A stretch of 64,000 nucleotides of DNA from Cellulomonas humilata. GTDB taxonomy: Bacteria > Actinomycetota > Actinomycetes > Actinomycetales > Cellulomonadaceae. Both the position numbers and the translations under genes were made by a program. The notes beneath the pieces were generated by a model, which searched no databases, was not told the DNA's origin, and saw only the letters and a program-made list of their open reading frames with translations. This document shows positions 8,659-16,361 of this stretch, one piece after another (the stretch's first letter is position 1; each line of letters starts with the position of its first letter). The stretch covers positions 868,001-932,000 of the forward strand of contig NZ_JAUSVB010000001.1 of NCBI RefSeq assembly GCF_030814415.1, in the 5' to 3' direction.

Positions 8659-10641
8659 ATGTCTGCTGGACGTGACCGGACCACGCTCGAGAAGGCACCG
8701 GAACGGGCGGCTGCGCAGGTGGCCCCGCCGGTGCACCGCGACCACGTCACCCCGGTGGCCGTCCCGGGCCTCGCGACGGGCATCCAGCGCCGGTCCGTCG
8801 GCGACGACCCGCTGGGCGGGACCACCGTCGCGCCCGAGATCGGCACGGCCCTGCGCCGTCGGCAGGGCGGCGGACGGCCGTTGGAGCCGGAGCACGCCGA
8901 GCGCCTGGGCGCCGCGATGGGGACCGACCTCGGCGGGGTGCGGATCCACGACGACGGAGAGGCCGACACGATCGCGCGCTCGGTGCAGGCGACCGCGTTC
9001 ACCGCCGGCTCGGACGTGTACTTCACGCGCGGCACGTACGCGCCGGGGACGTCCGGCGGCGACCACCTGCTGGCTCACGAGCTCGCGCACGTCGTCCAGG
9101 CCCGCAGCGGCGTCAGCTCGGCGCAGGGGCCCGTCATCGGCACAGCGGACGACCCTGCCGAGGCCGCCGCCGACTCCGTGGCCGACAGCGCCGTGCGCCG
9201 CCTGCAGCGGCAGACCGCCCGGGTCACGTCCGTGGCGCAGACCGAGTCGTCGGGACCGCGCGAGGCGCTCGCCCCGCTGCGCCGGCAGGCCGAGCGGGCC
9301 GGGACAGTGCGCCGGTGGAACCCGTTCAAGGCGCTGCTCGGTGGCAACAAGAAGAAGACCAAGAAGCTGGCGACGAAGACCCCCGTCCCGTCGCCGGTCA
9401 CCGCGAAGGTCCCCACACCCGTCGAGCCGAAGGTCCCCGTCCCGTCCATCACGACGATCCCGAAGCCGGTCACCACGACGGTCGAGGCGACGGTGGACAC
9501 CGCCCCGGAGGTGACCACCCCGGTCGTCGACCCACCGACGGTCCAGGACACCGCGCCCGAGACGGGAGCACCGAAGGACGTGCCGACGATGGACGTGGTC
9601 GCACCCACCGACGCGACGCCCACGACGGACGTGGTCGCTCCCACGACCACCACGCCGGTGGTCGCCACCCCCGAGGTGGTCACGCCGCCGACGGTCAAGA
9701 AGCCCGCCAAGGAGCGCTTCGAGGCCGCCTGCGACCCGCAGACGGCCCCCGCGAACAAGGGCGTCGCCAAGAACCGGATGGACGCCCTGCGCGTCATCAT
9801 CAACGGGTTCAGCGGCGCGGAGAAGCAGGAGATCTCGACCGACCCGGGCGCGATGGCGAAGGGCCGGACGCACCTCGGCGACCTGTACTACATGTCGCTC
9901 CTGGCCGCGGTCGACACCAACGTGAAGAAGACCGACAAGGTCGACAGCTCGAAGAAGAAGCACCACCTGACCGGCGCCGAGGCCGACGAGTTCATCAGGA
10001 CGAACATCGAGGACTACCCGCACCTCAAGCCGTTCGTCGAGGCCGCGGTCGGCGCGGGCAAGAAGGGTGAGGGCTACGTCGCGAGCATCTCGCCGGAGGA
10101 CTGGGCGATCGTCTACGGCGTGGAGTTCCCGACGGACTCCAAGGCGGAGCAGAAGTCGACGAACGCGTACGCGTCGACCAAGAACGCGGACGGCCCGGCG
10201 ATCCTGCACGCCGACCGCGGCACCCCGAGCACGGCGATCCACGAGAGCATGCACCGCTACGCGCCGGACGACGTCCTGGACAACTACGGCTTCGACCTCA
10301 ACGAGGGCATCACCGAGTACTTCACGCGGGTCCTCACCGACCAGAACGCGGCGCCGGCCAAGAACGGTGGGCCGGAGCGGACCAACTACCCCAAGCAGGT
10401 GGCGTTCGTGCGCGACATGATCTACATCCTCGGCGGGTCCACGGCCGACCAGGAGAAGGTGCTCGCGCAGATCTACTTCGAGGGCAAGCTCAACCTGCTG
10501 GAGACCAAGTTCAAGGCCGCGCACCTGGCGAAGGTCAGCACGATGACCGAGGCGGAGCTGGGGACGGCCTGGTCGTCGTTCAAGGGCTACGTCAAGAAGG
10601 GCGACTGGACCAAGGCCAAGGCGAAGCTGCCCGCGAAGTGA
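8659..10641 (+). CDS. DUF4157 protein with a second C-terminal metalloprotease-like domain (candidate eCIS-type toxin)
   Basis: A 660-residue protein. Residues about 75-160 are a DUF4157 domain (LGAAMGTDLGGVRIHDDGEA, ending in HELAHVVQA at about 140). A Pro/Thr/Val-rich linker spans about 240-350. The C-terminal domain has a second zincin motif, IHESMH at about 528, followed by NEGITEYF near 549, which could supply the third Glu ligand. There is no signal peptide. DUF4157 proteins are known as eCIS-associated, often with a variable C-terminal effector; here the effector would itself be a peptidase. AAGGAGG precedes the ATG. Target and secretion route are unknown. Confidence 0.8.
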   Translation: MSAGRDRTTLEKAPERAAAQVAPPVHRDHVTPVAVPGLATGIQRRSVGDDPLGGTTVAPEIGTALRRRQGGGRPLEPEHAERLGAAMGTDLGGVRIHDDGEADTIARSVQATAFTAGSDVYFTRGTYAPGTSGGDHLLAHELAHVVQARSGVSSAQGPVIGTADDPAEAAADSVADSAVRRLQRQTARVTSVAQTESSGPREALAPLRRQAERAGTVRRWNPFKALLGGNKKKTKKLATKTPVPSPVTAKVPTPVEPKVPVPSITTIPKPVTTTVEATVDTAPEVTTPVVDPPTVQDTAPETGAPKDVPTMDVVAPTDATPTTDVVAPTTTTPVVATPEVVTPPTVKKPAKERFEAACDPQTAPANKGVAKNRMDALRVIINGFSGAEKQEISTDPGAMAKGRTHLGDLYYMSLLAAVDTNVKKTDKVDSSKKKHHLTGAEADEFIRTNIEDYPHLKPFVEAAVGAGKKGEGYVASISPEDWAIVYGVEFPTDSKAEQKSTNAYASTKNADGPAILHADRGTPSTAIHESMHRYAPDDVLDNYGFDLNEGITEYFTRVLTDQNAAPAKNGGPERTNYPKQVAFVRDMIYILGGSTADQEKVLAQIYFEGKLNLLETKFKAAHLAKVSTMTEAELGTAWSSFKGYVKKGDWTKAKAKLPAK

Positions 10642-10663
10642 CCCCGACGACCGAGGAGACCGC

Positions 10664-11011
10664 ATGACCGGCATCGCCGAGGAGCGCGACCGCATCCTGG
10701 CCCTCCTGCGCCTGACCGACGGCGTCCAGGACACCGACGCCGTCCCGACGGCCGAGGACGTCGGCGCCGCCGACGCGCTGGGGCTCGACTGGCCCGACGA
10801 GCAGGCGCACGTCTCGGTCTACCTGTTCGCGGACTACGCCGACGCGGCCGCGGCCCAGGAGCGGCTCAGGGGCTACGCCGCGCAGACCGGTCTGTCCGTC
10901 GAGACGGCGGTCAACGGCGACCTGCTGCTGTGGGCCGTGGCACCCGGCGACGACGACCAGGCCCTGGCGCGGATCGACGGACTGGCAGGGTCGTTCTCCG
11001 GCCGGGAGTGA
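10664..11011 (+). CDS. Small hypothetical protein in the DUF4157 operon (possible immunity or adaptor)
   Basis: 115 residues, acidic, no signal peptide, no transmembrane segment, no family recognised. The segment from HVSVYLFADY to LLLWAVAPG alternates predicted strands and helices and could be a small alpha/beta fold. It starts 22 nt after the DUF4157 gene behind a GAGGAG site, so it is the last gene of the three-gene operon. An immunity or chaperone role toward the upstream protein is suggested only by position. Confidence 0.65.
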   Translation: MTGIAEERDRILALLRLTDGVQDTDAVPTAEDVGAADALGLDWPDEQAHVSVYLFADYADAAAAQERLRGYAAQTGLSVETAVNGDLLLWAVAPGDDDQALARIDGLAGSFSGRE

Positions 11012-11025
11012 TGCCCGCTGCTGAG

Positions 11026-11060
11026 GCAGGCCGCGCGGTCAGGGCGACCACGCGGCCTGC
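11026..11060. terminator. Bidirectional terminator hairpin
   Basis: GCAGGCCGCG (11026-11035) pairs perfectly with CGCGGCCTGC (11051-11060). It lies between the convergent ends of the DUF4157 operon and the ABC exporter operon. No T-tract is present. Confidence 0.6.
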
Positions 11061-11074
11061 GTCGAGACGAAGGC

Positions 11075-11854
11075 TCAGCGGTTCCGACGGAACAGCAGAC
11101 CGGCCGCGACCCGCCCGACCAGGAAGATGCCGAGGCACCACAGCAGCGCCGGGAGCGCCGAACCGTCCACGGGCGTGCCGAGCAGCAGCCCGCGCAGGGT
11201 GTCCGTGATCGGGGTGACCGGGTTGAACCTGGCGATGGTCTCCAGGGCTACGGGCATCGTCTCGGGCGGCACGAACGCGCTCGACACGTAGGGCAGGAAG
11301 AGCACCGCGAACGTGAACCCGCTGGCGGCCTCCGGGCCGGACGCGACGATCCCGATGGCGACGGCCACCCAGGTCAGGGCGATCACGTAGAGGGCGATCA
11401 GACCGACCGCGGCGACCCACTCGAGCGGTGCCGCGGCCGCGTCGAACCCGATGAGGAACGCGATCCCGAAGACGAGCGCGGTGGACACGGCGTTCCGCGC
11501 CATGCTCGCCACGACGTGGCCCGTGAGCACGCCCGTCGGCCGGATCGGCAGCGACCGGAAGCGGTCGATGATGCCGCCCGTCATGTCGCTGGCGACGTCG
11601 ACCGCTGTGTTCGCGGCGCCGTAGCCCGCGGTCAGCAGGATGATGCCGGGGACCACCCAGTTCACGTAGTCGACGCCGGTCTGGATGGCGCCACCGAACA
11701 CGTAGACGAACATCAGCAGCAGCATCACCGGCAGGATCACCGACAGCAGCACCGTGTCGAGCTGCCGTAGCGACCGCCGCAGGCAGCGGTCGATGAGGGC
11801 GCCGGTGTCGTGGGCGGTCCAGCCGACGGCGGGGGCGGGGGCGAGCGTGGTCAT
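11075..11854 (-). CDS. ABC-2 type transporter permease (DrrB-like)
   Basis: 259 residues with about six hydrophobic segments (for example LLSVILPVMLLLMFVYVFGG and LEWVAAVGLIALYVIALTWV) and the ABC-2 signature region FVPPETMPVALETIARFNPVTPITDTLRG. It is the membrane half of a DrrAB-type exporter, which pumps drugs or other hydrophobic compounds out of the cell. Its ATG overlaps the stop of the ATPase gene (ATGA), so the two are translationally coupled. The substrate cannot be told; the divergent TetR gene suggests drug-responsive control. Confidence 0.9.
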   Translation of the reverse strand: MTTLAPAPAVGWTAHDTGALIDRCLRRSLRQLDTVLLSVILPVMLLLMFVYVFGGAIQTGVDYVNWVVPGIILLTAGYGAANTAVDVASDMTGGIIDRFRSLPIRPTGVLTGHVVASMARNAVSTALVFGIAFLIGFDAAAAPLEWVAAVGLIALYVIALTWVAVAIGIVASGPEAASGFTFAVLFLPYVSSAFVPPETMPVALETIARFNPVTPITDTLRGLLLGTPVDGSALPALLWCLGIFLVGRVAAGLLFRRNR

Positions 11855-12759
11855 CAGGACTCCCGGGAGGCGACGAGTTCGGGGGCAGGCTCGGTGGGCC
11901 GGCCCGTGAGGGTGAGGAAGACGTCGTCGAGCGTGGGGGAGCGGACCTCCCAGGTGTCGACGTCGACGCCGCGGCGCTCGATGTCGGCGAGGATCCGCCG
12001 GACGTCCGGCACGGAGCCGTCGGTGGTGATGCGCTCCTCGGCACCATTCGTGAGCCGCAGCTCGACGTGCGCGGAGCCGACCGCGCCCTTGAGCTCGCGG
12101 GCCGTCCCGTTCGCGATGACGCGTCCGTGGTCGATGACCGCGATGCGGTCGGCCAGCTGGTCGGCCTCCTCGAGGTACTGCGTGGTGAGCAGCACCGTGG
12201 TGCCGGCGGCGACGACCGACCGGATCACGTCCCACAGGTCGTTGCGGCTGCGGGGGTCGAGCCCGGTCGTCGGCTCGTCGAGGAACACCACCTGCGGCCG
12301 GGCCAGCAGCCCCACCGCGAGGTCGAGCCGCCGCCGCATGCCTCCGGAGTAGGTCTTGACCACGCGTCGGCCGGCGTCGGTCAGGTCGAAGAGCTCGAGC
12401 AGCTCGGCGCTCCGGGAACGGACCTCGGCCCGCCCCAGGTGCGCCAGCCGGGCCATGAGGTGCATGTTCTCGACGCCCGTGAGCAGGTCGTCGACGGCCG
12501 CGAACTGCCCGGTGAGGCTGATGGCGGCCCGCACCTCGGCGGGCTGCCGCACGACGTCCTTCCCGGCCACGTGGGCGGTGCCGCCGTCGGGCCGCAGCAG
12601 CGTCGACAGGATGCGCACGGTCGTGGTCTTGCCGGCGCCGTTGGGCCCGAGCAGGGCGAGCACCTCGCCCGAGCCGACCTCGAGGTCGACGCCGTCGAGC
12701 ACGGTGAGGTCGCCGTAGGACTTGCGCAGTCCCCGGGCGACGACGACGGGTGCAGTCAT
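11854..12759 (-). CDS. ABC transporter ATP-binding protein (DrrA-like)
   Basis: 301 residues. It has LLGPNGAGKTTTVRIL (Walker A), TYSGGMRRRLDLAVGL (ABC signature), VVFLDEPTTGLDPRSR (Walker B) and TTQYLEEADQLADRIAVIDHG (switch-His region), followed by a C-terminal DrrA-type accessory domain. It energises the permease encoded immediately downstream. The ATG follows AAGGAG. A GTGTGTA/TACACAC inverted repeat lies 35 nt upstream, in the region shared with the divergent tetR gene, and probably controls this operon. Confidence 0.93.
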   Translation of the reverse strand: MTAPVVVARGLRKSYGDLTVLDGVDLEVGSGEVLALLGPNGAGKTTTVRILSTLLRPDGGTAHVAGKDVVRQPAEVRAAISLTGQFAAVDDLLTGVENMHLMARLAHLGRAEVRSRSAELLELFDLTDAGRRVVKTYSGGMRRRLDLAVGLLARPQVVFLDEPTTGLDPRSRNDLWDVIRSVVAAGTTVLLTTQYLEEADQLADRIAVIDHGRVIANGTARELKGAVGSAHVELRLTNGAEERITTDGSVPDVRRILADIERRGVDVDTWEVRSPTLDDVFLTLTGRPTEPAPELVASRES

Positions 12760-12793
12760 CGCGATCTCCTTTTTTGTGTATGGCGTAAACTGT

Positions 12794-12812
12794 GTGTGTA
12801 CTTCATACACAC
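12794..12812. promoter_or_regulatory. TetR operator candidate
   Basis: GTGTGTA and TACACAC form a 7-bp inverted repeat with a 5-nt spacer. A related GTGTAT half lies at 12776-12781. Both are in the 81-bp spacer between the ABC operon and the divergent tetR gene, the usual place for a repressor site that controls both directions. Confidence 0.6.
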
Positions 12813-12840
12813 TTATAGGATCACGGGTCAAGGAGGTGCT

Positions 12841-13992
12841 GTGGACGACGACGAGGCACGAGAGGTTGCCCGCGAGGCCGAGGAGGCCCGCCGCGAGGCA
12901 GAGCTGCTACGGCGGGACCGGGAGAAGGCAGAGCGCGCCGAGGCCAAGGAGGCCGACCGCCGACGCCGCGACCTGGAGAAGGCCGAGCGGGACGCCCAGA
13001 AGGACGCCGACCGCCGCGAGCGCGACCGGCTCCGGGCCGAGCAGGACGCCCTCAAGCAGGCCGAGCAGCGACGCAAGGAGCAGGAGCGCGCCGCGCAGCA
13101 GGCGGTCCGCGAGGCTGCCCGTCAGCTGCGCGAGGCGGAGAAGGCCCAGCGCTCCGCCGCACTGGCCCAGCAGCAGGCTGCCCGAGAGGCCGAGAAGGCC
13201 CGCCGGCACGCGGTGCGCGTCGCCGGTGCGGACAGCGTCCCGGTGGACCTGCCGCCGGGCATCGCCGTGCTCTGGCGCACCCCTGCCCCCGGCCGTCCCG
13301 GCCCCCGACCCGGTCTCACGCTGGAGCAGATCGCCGACGCCGGCATCGCGCTGGCCGACGCCGAGGGGATCGAGAGCGTGTCGATGGCCCGGCTGGCGGA
13401 GTCGCTCGGGTTCACCACGATGTCCCTGTACCGCTACGTCTCGTCCAAGGACGAGGTGCTGAGCCTCATGTCGGACCGCGCGGCCGGGCGGCCCCCCGTC
13501 GTCGGCCCCGAGGTCGGGGGCTGGCGCGACCGCCTCGAGCTCGTCCTCGCGGTCCAGCAGCCGATCCTGCACGCCCACCCGTGGCTCGCCCGCGCGTCCG
13601 AGGTCCTGCACGCCGTCGGACCGGGACGGCTCGCCTGGATGGAGGCGATGCTCTCCGCCCTGGACGGCACCCCGCTGTCCGAGCACCAGAAGGTGGGCGC
13701 GATCGGCCTGCTCGCCTCGCACACGCTGGACCGGCTGCGGATCGGCGAGGAGCTGAGCAGCTCCGGGCGGACCGCGGCCGTCGGCGCGACCGCGGACGGC
13801 GCACCGGCGCCCGACCTGGGCGCGCTGATCACCATGCTCGCGTCGCCGGAGGAGCACCCCGCGCTCCGGCGGGCCGCCGACCAGGGCGCGTTCTCCTTCC
13901 CGGACGACGCCCTCGAGGACGAGGACGAGCTGGACTTCGGGACCGTGCTCATCCTCGACGGGATCGAGCGCCTGATCGCGCTCGCCTCCTGA
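12841..13992 (+). CDS. TetR-family regulator with a long charged coiled-coil N-terminal extension
   Basis: 383 residues. The first ~115 residues are almost pure Arg/Glu/Ala/Lys/Asp with heptad character, predicted as a single long coiled coil. The TetR part starts near 137 (GIAVLWRTPAP); its HTH is LTLEQIADAGIALADAEG plus SVSMARLAESLGFTTMSLYRYV. The C-terminal domain resembles the TetR_C_1 group. The GTG start is backed by AAGGAGG at 5-nt spacing, so the extension really is part of the protein. It diverges from the ABC exporter and most likely represses it on ligand-free binding to the shared inverted repeat. The extension is unusual for the family. Confidence 0.88.
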   Translation: MDDDEAREVAREAEEARREAELLRRDREKAERAEAKEADRRRRDLEKAERDAQKDADRRERDRLRAEQDALKQAEQRRKEQERAAQQAVREAARQLREAEKAQRSAALAQQQAAREAEKARRHAVRVAGADSVPVDLPPGIAVLWRTPAPGRPGPRPGLTLEQIADAGIALADAEGIESVSMARLAESLGFTTMSLYRYVSSKDEVLSLMSDRAAGRPPVVGPEVGGWRDRLELVLAVQQPILHAHPWLARASEVLHAVGPGRLAWMEAMLSALDGTPLSEHQKVGAIGLLASHTLDRLRIGEELSSSGRTAAVGATADGAPAPDLGALITMLASPEEHPALRRAADQGAFSFPDDALEDEDELDFGTVLILDGIERLIALAS

Positions 13993-14047
13993 CCCGCCCA
14001 CAGCCCACGCCGTCCACAGCACCGGTTCGCGTGTCGGTGGCGCGCGG

Positions 14048-14053
14048 CAGACT
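14048..14053 (+). promoter_or_regulatory. -10 box of a probable leaderless transcript (tag)
   Basis: CAGACT ends 6 nt before the ATG of tag. The start has no Shine-Dalgarno sequence, as expected if transcription starts at or next to the ATG. Confidence 0.4.
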
Positions 14054-14059
14054 CGGCGC

Positions 14060-14671
14060 ATGACCTCGCTCGACGTCCCCCGCACCGGCCGCTGCTTCGG
14101 CGACGGCAACCCCGTCTACGAGCAGTACCACGACGAGGAGTGGGGGCGACCCGTCCACGGGGAGCACGCCTTGTACGAGAGGTTCGCGCTCGAGGCGTTC
14201 CAGTCCGGGCTCGCCTGGATCACCATCCTGCGCAAGCGGCCCGCGTTCCGGGAGGCCTTCGCGGACTTCGATCCCGAGGTCGTGGCCGCGTTCGGTGACG
14301 ACGACGTGGCGCGACTCATGGCGGACGCCGGCATCGTGCGGAACCGCGCCAAGATCGAGTCGACGATCGCCAACGGCCGCGCCCTGCGGGACCTGCACGC
14401 GTCGGGTCGCACGCTCGACCAGGTGCTCTGGTCGCACGCCCCCGACCGCTCCACGCACGAGCGTCCCCTCACCTGGGCGGACGTGCCGGCGCAGACGCCG
14501 GAGAGCCGGGCGCTGGCCAAGGAGCTCAAGCTGCTCGGCTTCCGGTTCGTCGGCCCCGTCACCGCGTACGCCGCCATGCAGGCCTGCGGCGTCGTCGACG
14601 ACCACCTGGCGACCTGCCCCACGGTCACCGGCGCCTGGCGCGTGGCTGACCTGCACACCTCTTCCGCCTGA
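14060..14671 (+). CDS. tag: DNA-3-methyladenine glycosylase I
   Basis: 203 residues. It removes 3-methyladenine from alkylated DNA, starting base excision repair. The zinc-snap residues of the Tag family are present: Cys in TGRCFGDGN, His in YEQYHDEEWG, and His and Cys in DDHLATC near the C-terminus. The substrate-binding segment EAFQSGLAWITILRKRPAFR is conserved. The length is normal for the family. It stands alone between tetR and a small gene. Confidence 0.95.
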   Translation: MTSLDVPRTGRCFGDGNPVYEQYHDEEWGRPVHGEHALYERFALEAFQSGLAWITILRKRPAFREAFADFDPEVVAAFGDDDVARLMADAGIVRNRAKIESTIANGRALRDLHASGRTLDQVLWSHAPDRSTHERPLTWADVPAQTPESRALAKELKLLGFRFVGPVTAYAAMQACGVVDDHLATCPTVTGAWRVADLHTSSA

Positions 14672-14773
14672 CCACTGCGTCGAGCCGGCTGCTGCCCCCG
14701 CGCGCCCCGGGCACCCGTTACTCCCGCCGGGTGACGCTCGCGCAGGGCCCTCGGCACGGACCGAGACACGGAC

Positions 14774-14779
14774 TAAAGT
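14774..14779 (+). promoter_or_regulatory. -10 box of a probable leaderless transcript (71-aa gene)
   Basis: TAAAGT ends 6 nt before the ATG at 14786, and no Shine-Dalgarno sequence is seen. Confidence 0.5.
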
Positions 14780-14785
14780 GCCCGC

Positions 14786-15001
14786 ATGACGGACAAGCCC
14801 GACTCCGACGTTCGGCGTGATGCCGCGCGCGCGGCGGCCGAGGCTCTGGCGGACAACGTCGTCCCCGATGCCGAGATCCTCGAGGCGGTGCAGCACGGGC
14901 TCCTGTCCGTCCCGGCCGGCTCCCCGAACTCCTGGTTCGACGTCCCGTCGCAGCGCAGCCGCATGCACACGAGCACCCTCGCTCCTCGCCGTCCGCACTG
15001 A
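14786..15001 (+). CDS. Small hypothetical protein, 71 aa
   Basis: Not recognised. The N-terminal half is a probable amphipathic helix (RRDAARAAAEALADNVVPDAEI); the C-terminal part is polar and contains NSWFDVPSQRSRMHTSTLAPR. It has no signal peptide and no cysteines. Codon use fits the surrounding genes. It has its own likely leaderless promoter. It sits alone between tag and the met operon, and nothing around it indicates a function. Confidence 0.6.
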   Translation: MTDKPDSDVRRDAARAAAEALADNVVPDAEILEAVQHGLLSVPAGSPNSWFDVPSQRSRMHTSTLAPRRPH

Positions 15002-15118
15002 CGACGGCAGGACGAGCCCGCCGTCGCGGGCCACGTCGCTCTGCGCTGCGTTCCGATGAGCTCACCGATCAGTGCGGTGACAAGCAACGGACTCTCGCGT
15101 CTCATCCATCGAGCATCG

Positions 15119-15148
15119 TTGCCCAGCATGTGATCTGCGGTCTACCAT
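15119..15148 (+). promoter_or_regulatory. Promoter of the metF-metE operon
   Basis: TTGCCC (15119-15124) and TACCAT (15143-15148) are separated by 18 nt. The predicted start near 15155 coincides with the first base of the riboswitch. Confidence 0.55.
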
Positions 15149-15154
15149 CACGCC

Positions 15155-15248
15155 TACCATCCAGAGCGGCCGAGAGACCTGGCTCCACGACGCCGCAGCA
15201 ACCCCCCTCCTCGCGAGGGTGTGGGTGCTTCCGCCAGGGACGATGGAG
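15155..15248 (+). ncRNA. SAM riboswitch (S-box / SAM-I type)
   Basis: The S-box core is recognisable: P1 is CCATC (15157-15161) with GATGG (15242-15246); then come CAGAGCGGCCGAGAGACC, a GACGCCGCAGCAACC segment, a short CTCCTCGCGAGG hairpin, and GGTGCTTCCGCCAGGGA. The element precedes metF and metE, whose products make methionine, the precursor of SAM. Binding of SAM would stabilise the core and turn expression off. Two further hairpins lie between P1 and the metF start (15279-15293 and 15296-15316), the second ending right before the ATG, which suggests control of translation. Confidence 0.85.
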
Positions 15249-15316
15249 TGAGCGATGTCCCGCAGGTCATGTGTCCCCGCACCGCACCGGTGCCAGGCGA
15301 CCCCTTCGGTCGCGCC

Positions 15317-16354
15317 ATGAGCGCCGCCGCCGTGGCGCCCCGCACGCCCGGCCTGCACGCCGAGCCCCGCCCGCGCGCGCAGGCCGCCAACGACCGCCCG
15401 ACCATCTCGTTCGAGCTCTTCCCGCCGCGCAACCCCGACGCGGCCCCCCGCCTGTGGGCCACCATCCAGGCGCTCGAGTCCGTGAAGCCGGACTTCGTCT
15501 CGGTCACGTACGGCGCCTCGGGCAAGACGCGGGTGACCACACGCGCGCTCGTGCGCCGGCTCCTGCGCGAGACGTCGCTCAACCCGATCGCCCACCTGAC
15601 CTGCGTCGGGACGTCGCGCGAGGAGATCACCACGATCGTCGGCGAGTTCCTCGACGAAGGCCTGAGGTCGTTCCTCGCCCTGCGCGGGGACCCGCCCACC
15701 GACCAGAGCAACTGGGAGGCCCACCCCGACGGCCTCCAGACCGCGGGCGAGCTGGTCGAGCTGCTGCGGGAGATCGAGGCGCAGCGGTGCGCGGACAGCC
15801 CCTCGCAGGCGGTCCGGGCGCGCGTGCGTCCGCTGTCGGTCGCTGTCGCGGCGTTCCCGCGCGGCAACCACGCGACGGGCGGCACCCGCGCACAGGACGT
15901 CGCCTCCCTGCTGGCCAAGCAGGAGGCCGGCGCCGACTTCGCGATCACGCAGGTGTTCTTCGACGCGGACGACTACCTCGGTATCGTGGCGGAGGCCCGG
16001 GAGGCCGGCGTCACCATCCCGATCATCCCGGGCATCATCCCGACCACCGACCCGGCCCGGCTGCTGCGCGTGCAGGAGCTGACCGGCGTCCCCGTACCGC
16101 ACGACCTGCTCGACCTGCTCGGTTCCGCCGACGACGAGCTCGACCGCCATCGCCGGGGCATCCGGGCGAGCGTCGACCTGGTCAACGGCGTCCTGGACGG
16201 CGGAGCACCCGGCGTCCACCTGTACACGTTCAACCAGCATCACGCCGCACTTGACCTGCTCGAGGGTGCACACCTCGACGGCGGAGCTCGGACAGCTCCC
16301 GACCTGGCCAGCTGGCCGCAGGACACGGCTCCCGCCCGATCCACGAGGGACTGA
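15317..16354 (+). CDS. metF: Methylenetetrahydrofolate reductase
   Basis: 345 residues from the ATG at 15317. It reduces 5,10-methylene-THF to 5-methyl-THF, the methyl donor for MetE, using FAD. Seen motifs are ISFELFPPRNPDAA (strand 1 with the catalytic Glu), DFVSVTYGASG, HLTCVG, FLALRGDPP and ADFAITQVFFDADDY. The start is uncertain: the upstream region is the riboswitch, an in-frame ATG lies at 15269, and the chosen ATG lacks a clear Shine-Dalgarno and follows a hairpin. It is 7 nt upstream of metE, forming one operon under SAM control. Confidence 0.92.
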   Translation: MSAAAVAPRTPGLHAEPRPRAQAANDRPTISFELFPPRNPDAAPRLWATIQALESVKPDFVSVTYGASGKTRVTTRALVRRLLRETSLNPIAHLTCVGTSREEITTIVGEFLDEGLRSFLALRGDPPTDQSNWEAHPDGLQTAGELVELLREIEAQRCADSPSQAVRARVRPLSVAVAAFPRGNHATGGTRAQDVASLLAKQEAGADFAITQVFFDADDYLGIVAEAREAGVTIPIIPGIIPTTDPARLLRVQELTGVPVPHDLLDLLGSADDELDRHRRGIRASVDLVNGVLDGGAPGVHLYTFNQHHAALDLLEGAHLDGGARTAPDLASWPQDTAPARSTRD

Positions 16355-16361
16355 GAAACAC

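Noticed and set aside
6607-10734. 1375-residue open frame on the minus strand
   Set aside because: It runs antisense through three genes with clear motifs and ribosome sites; the composition is that of a shadow frame.
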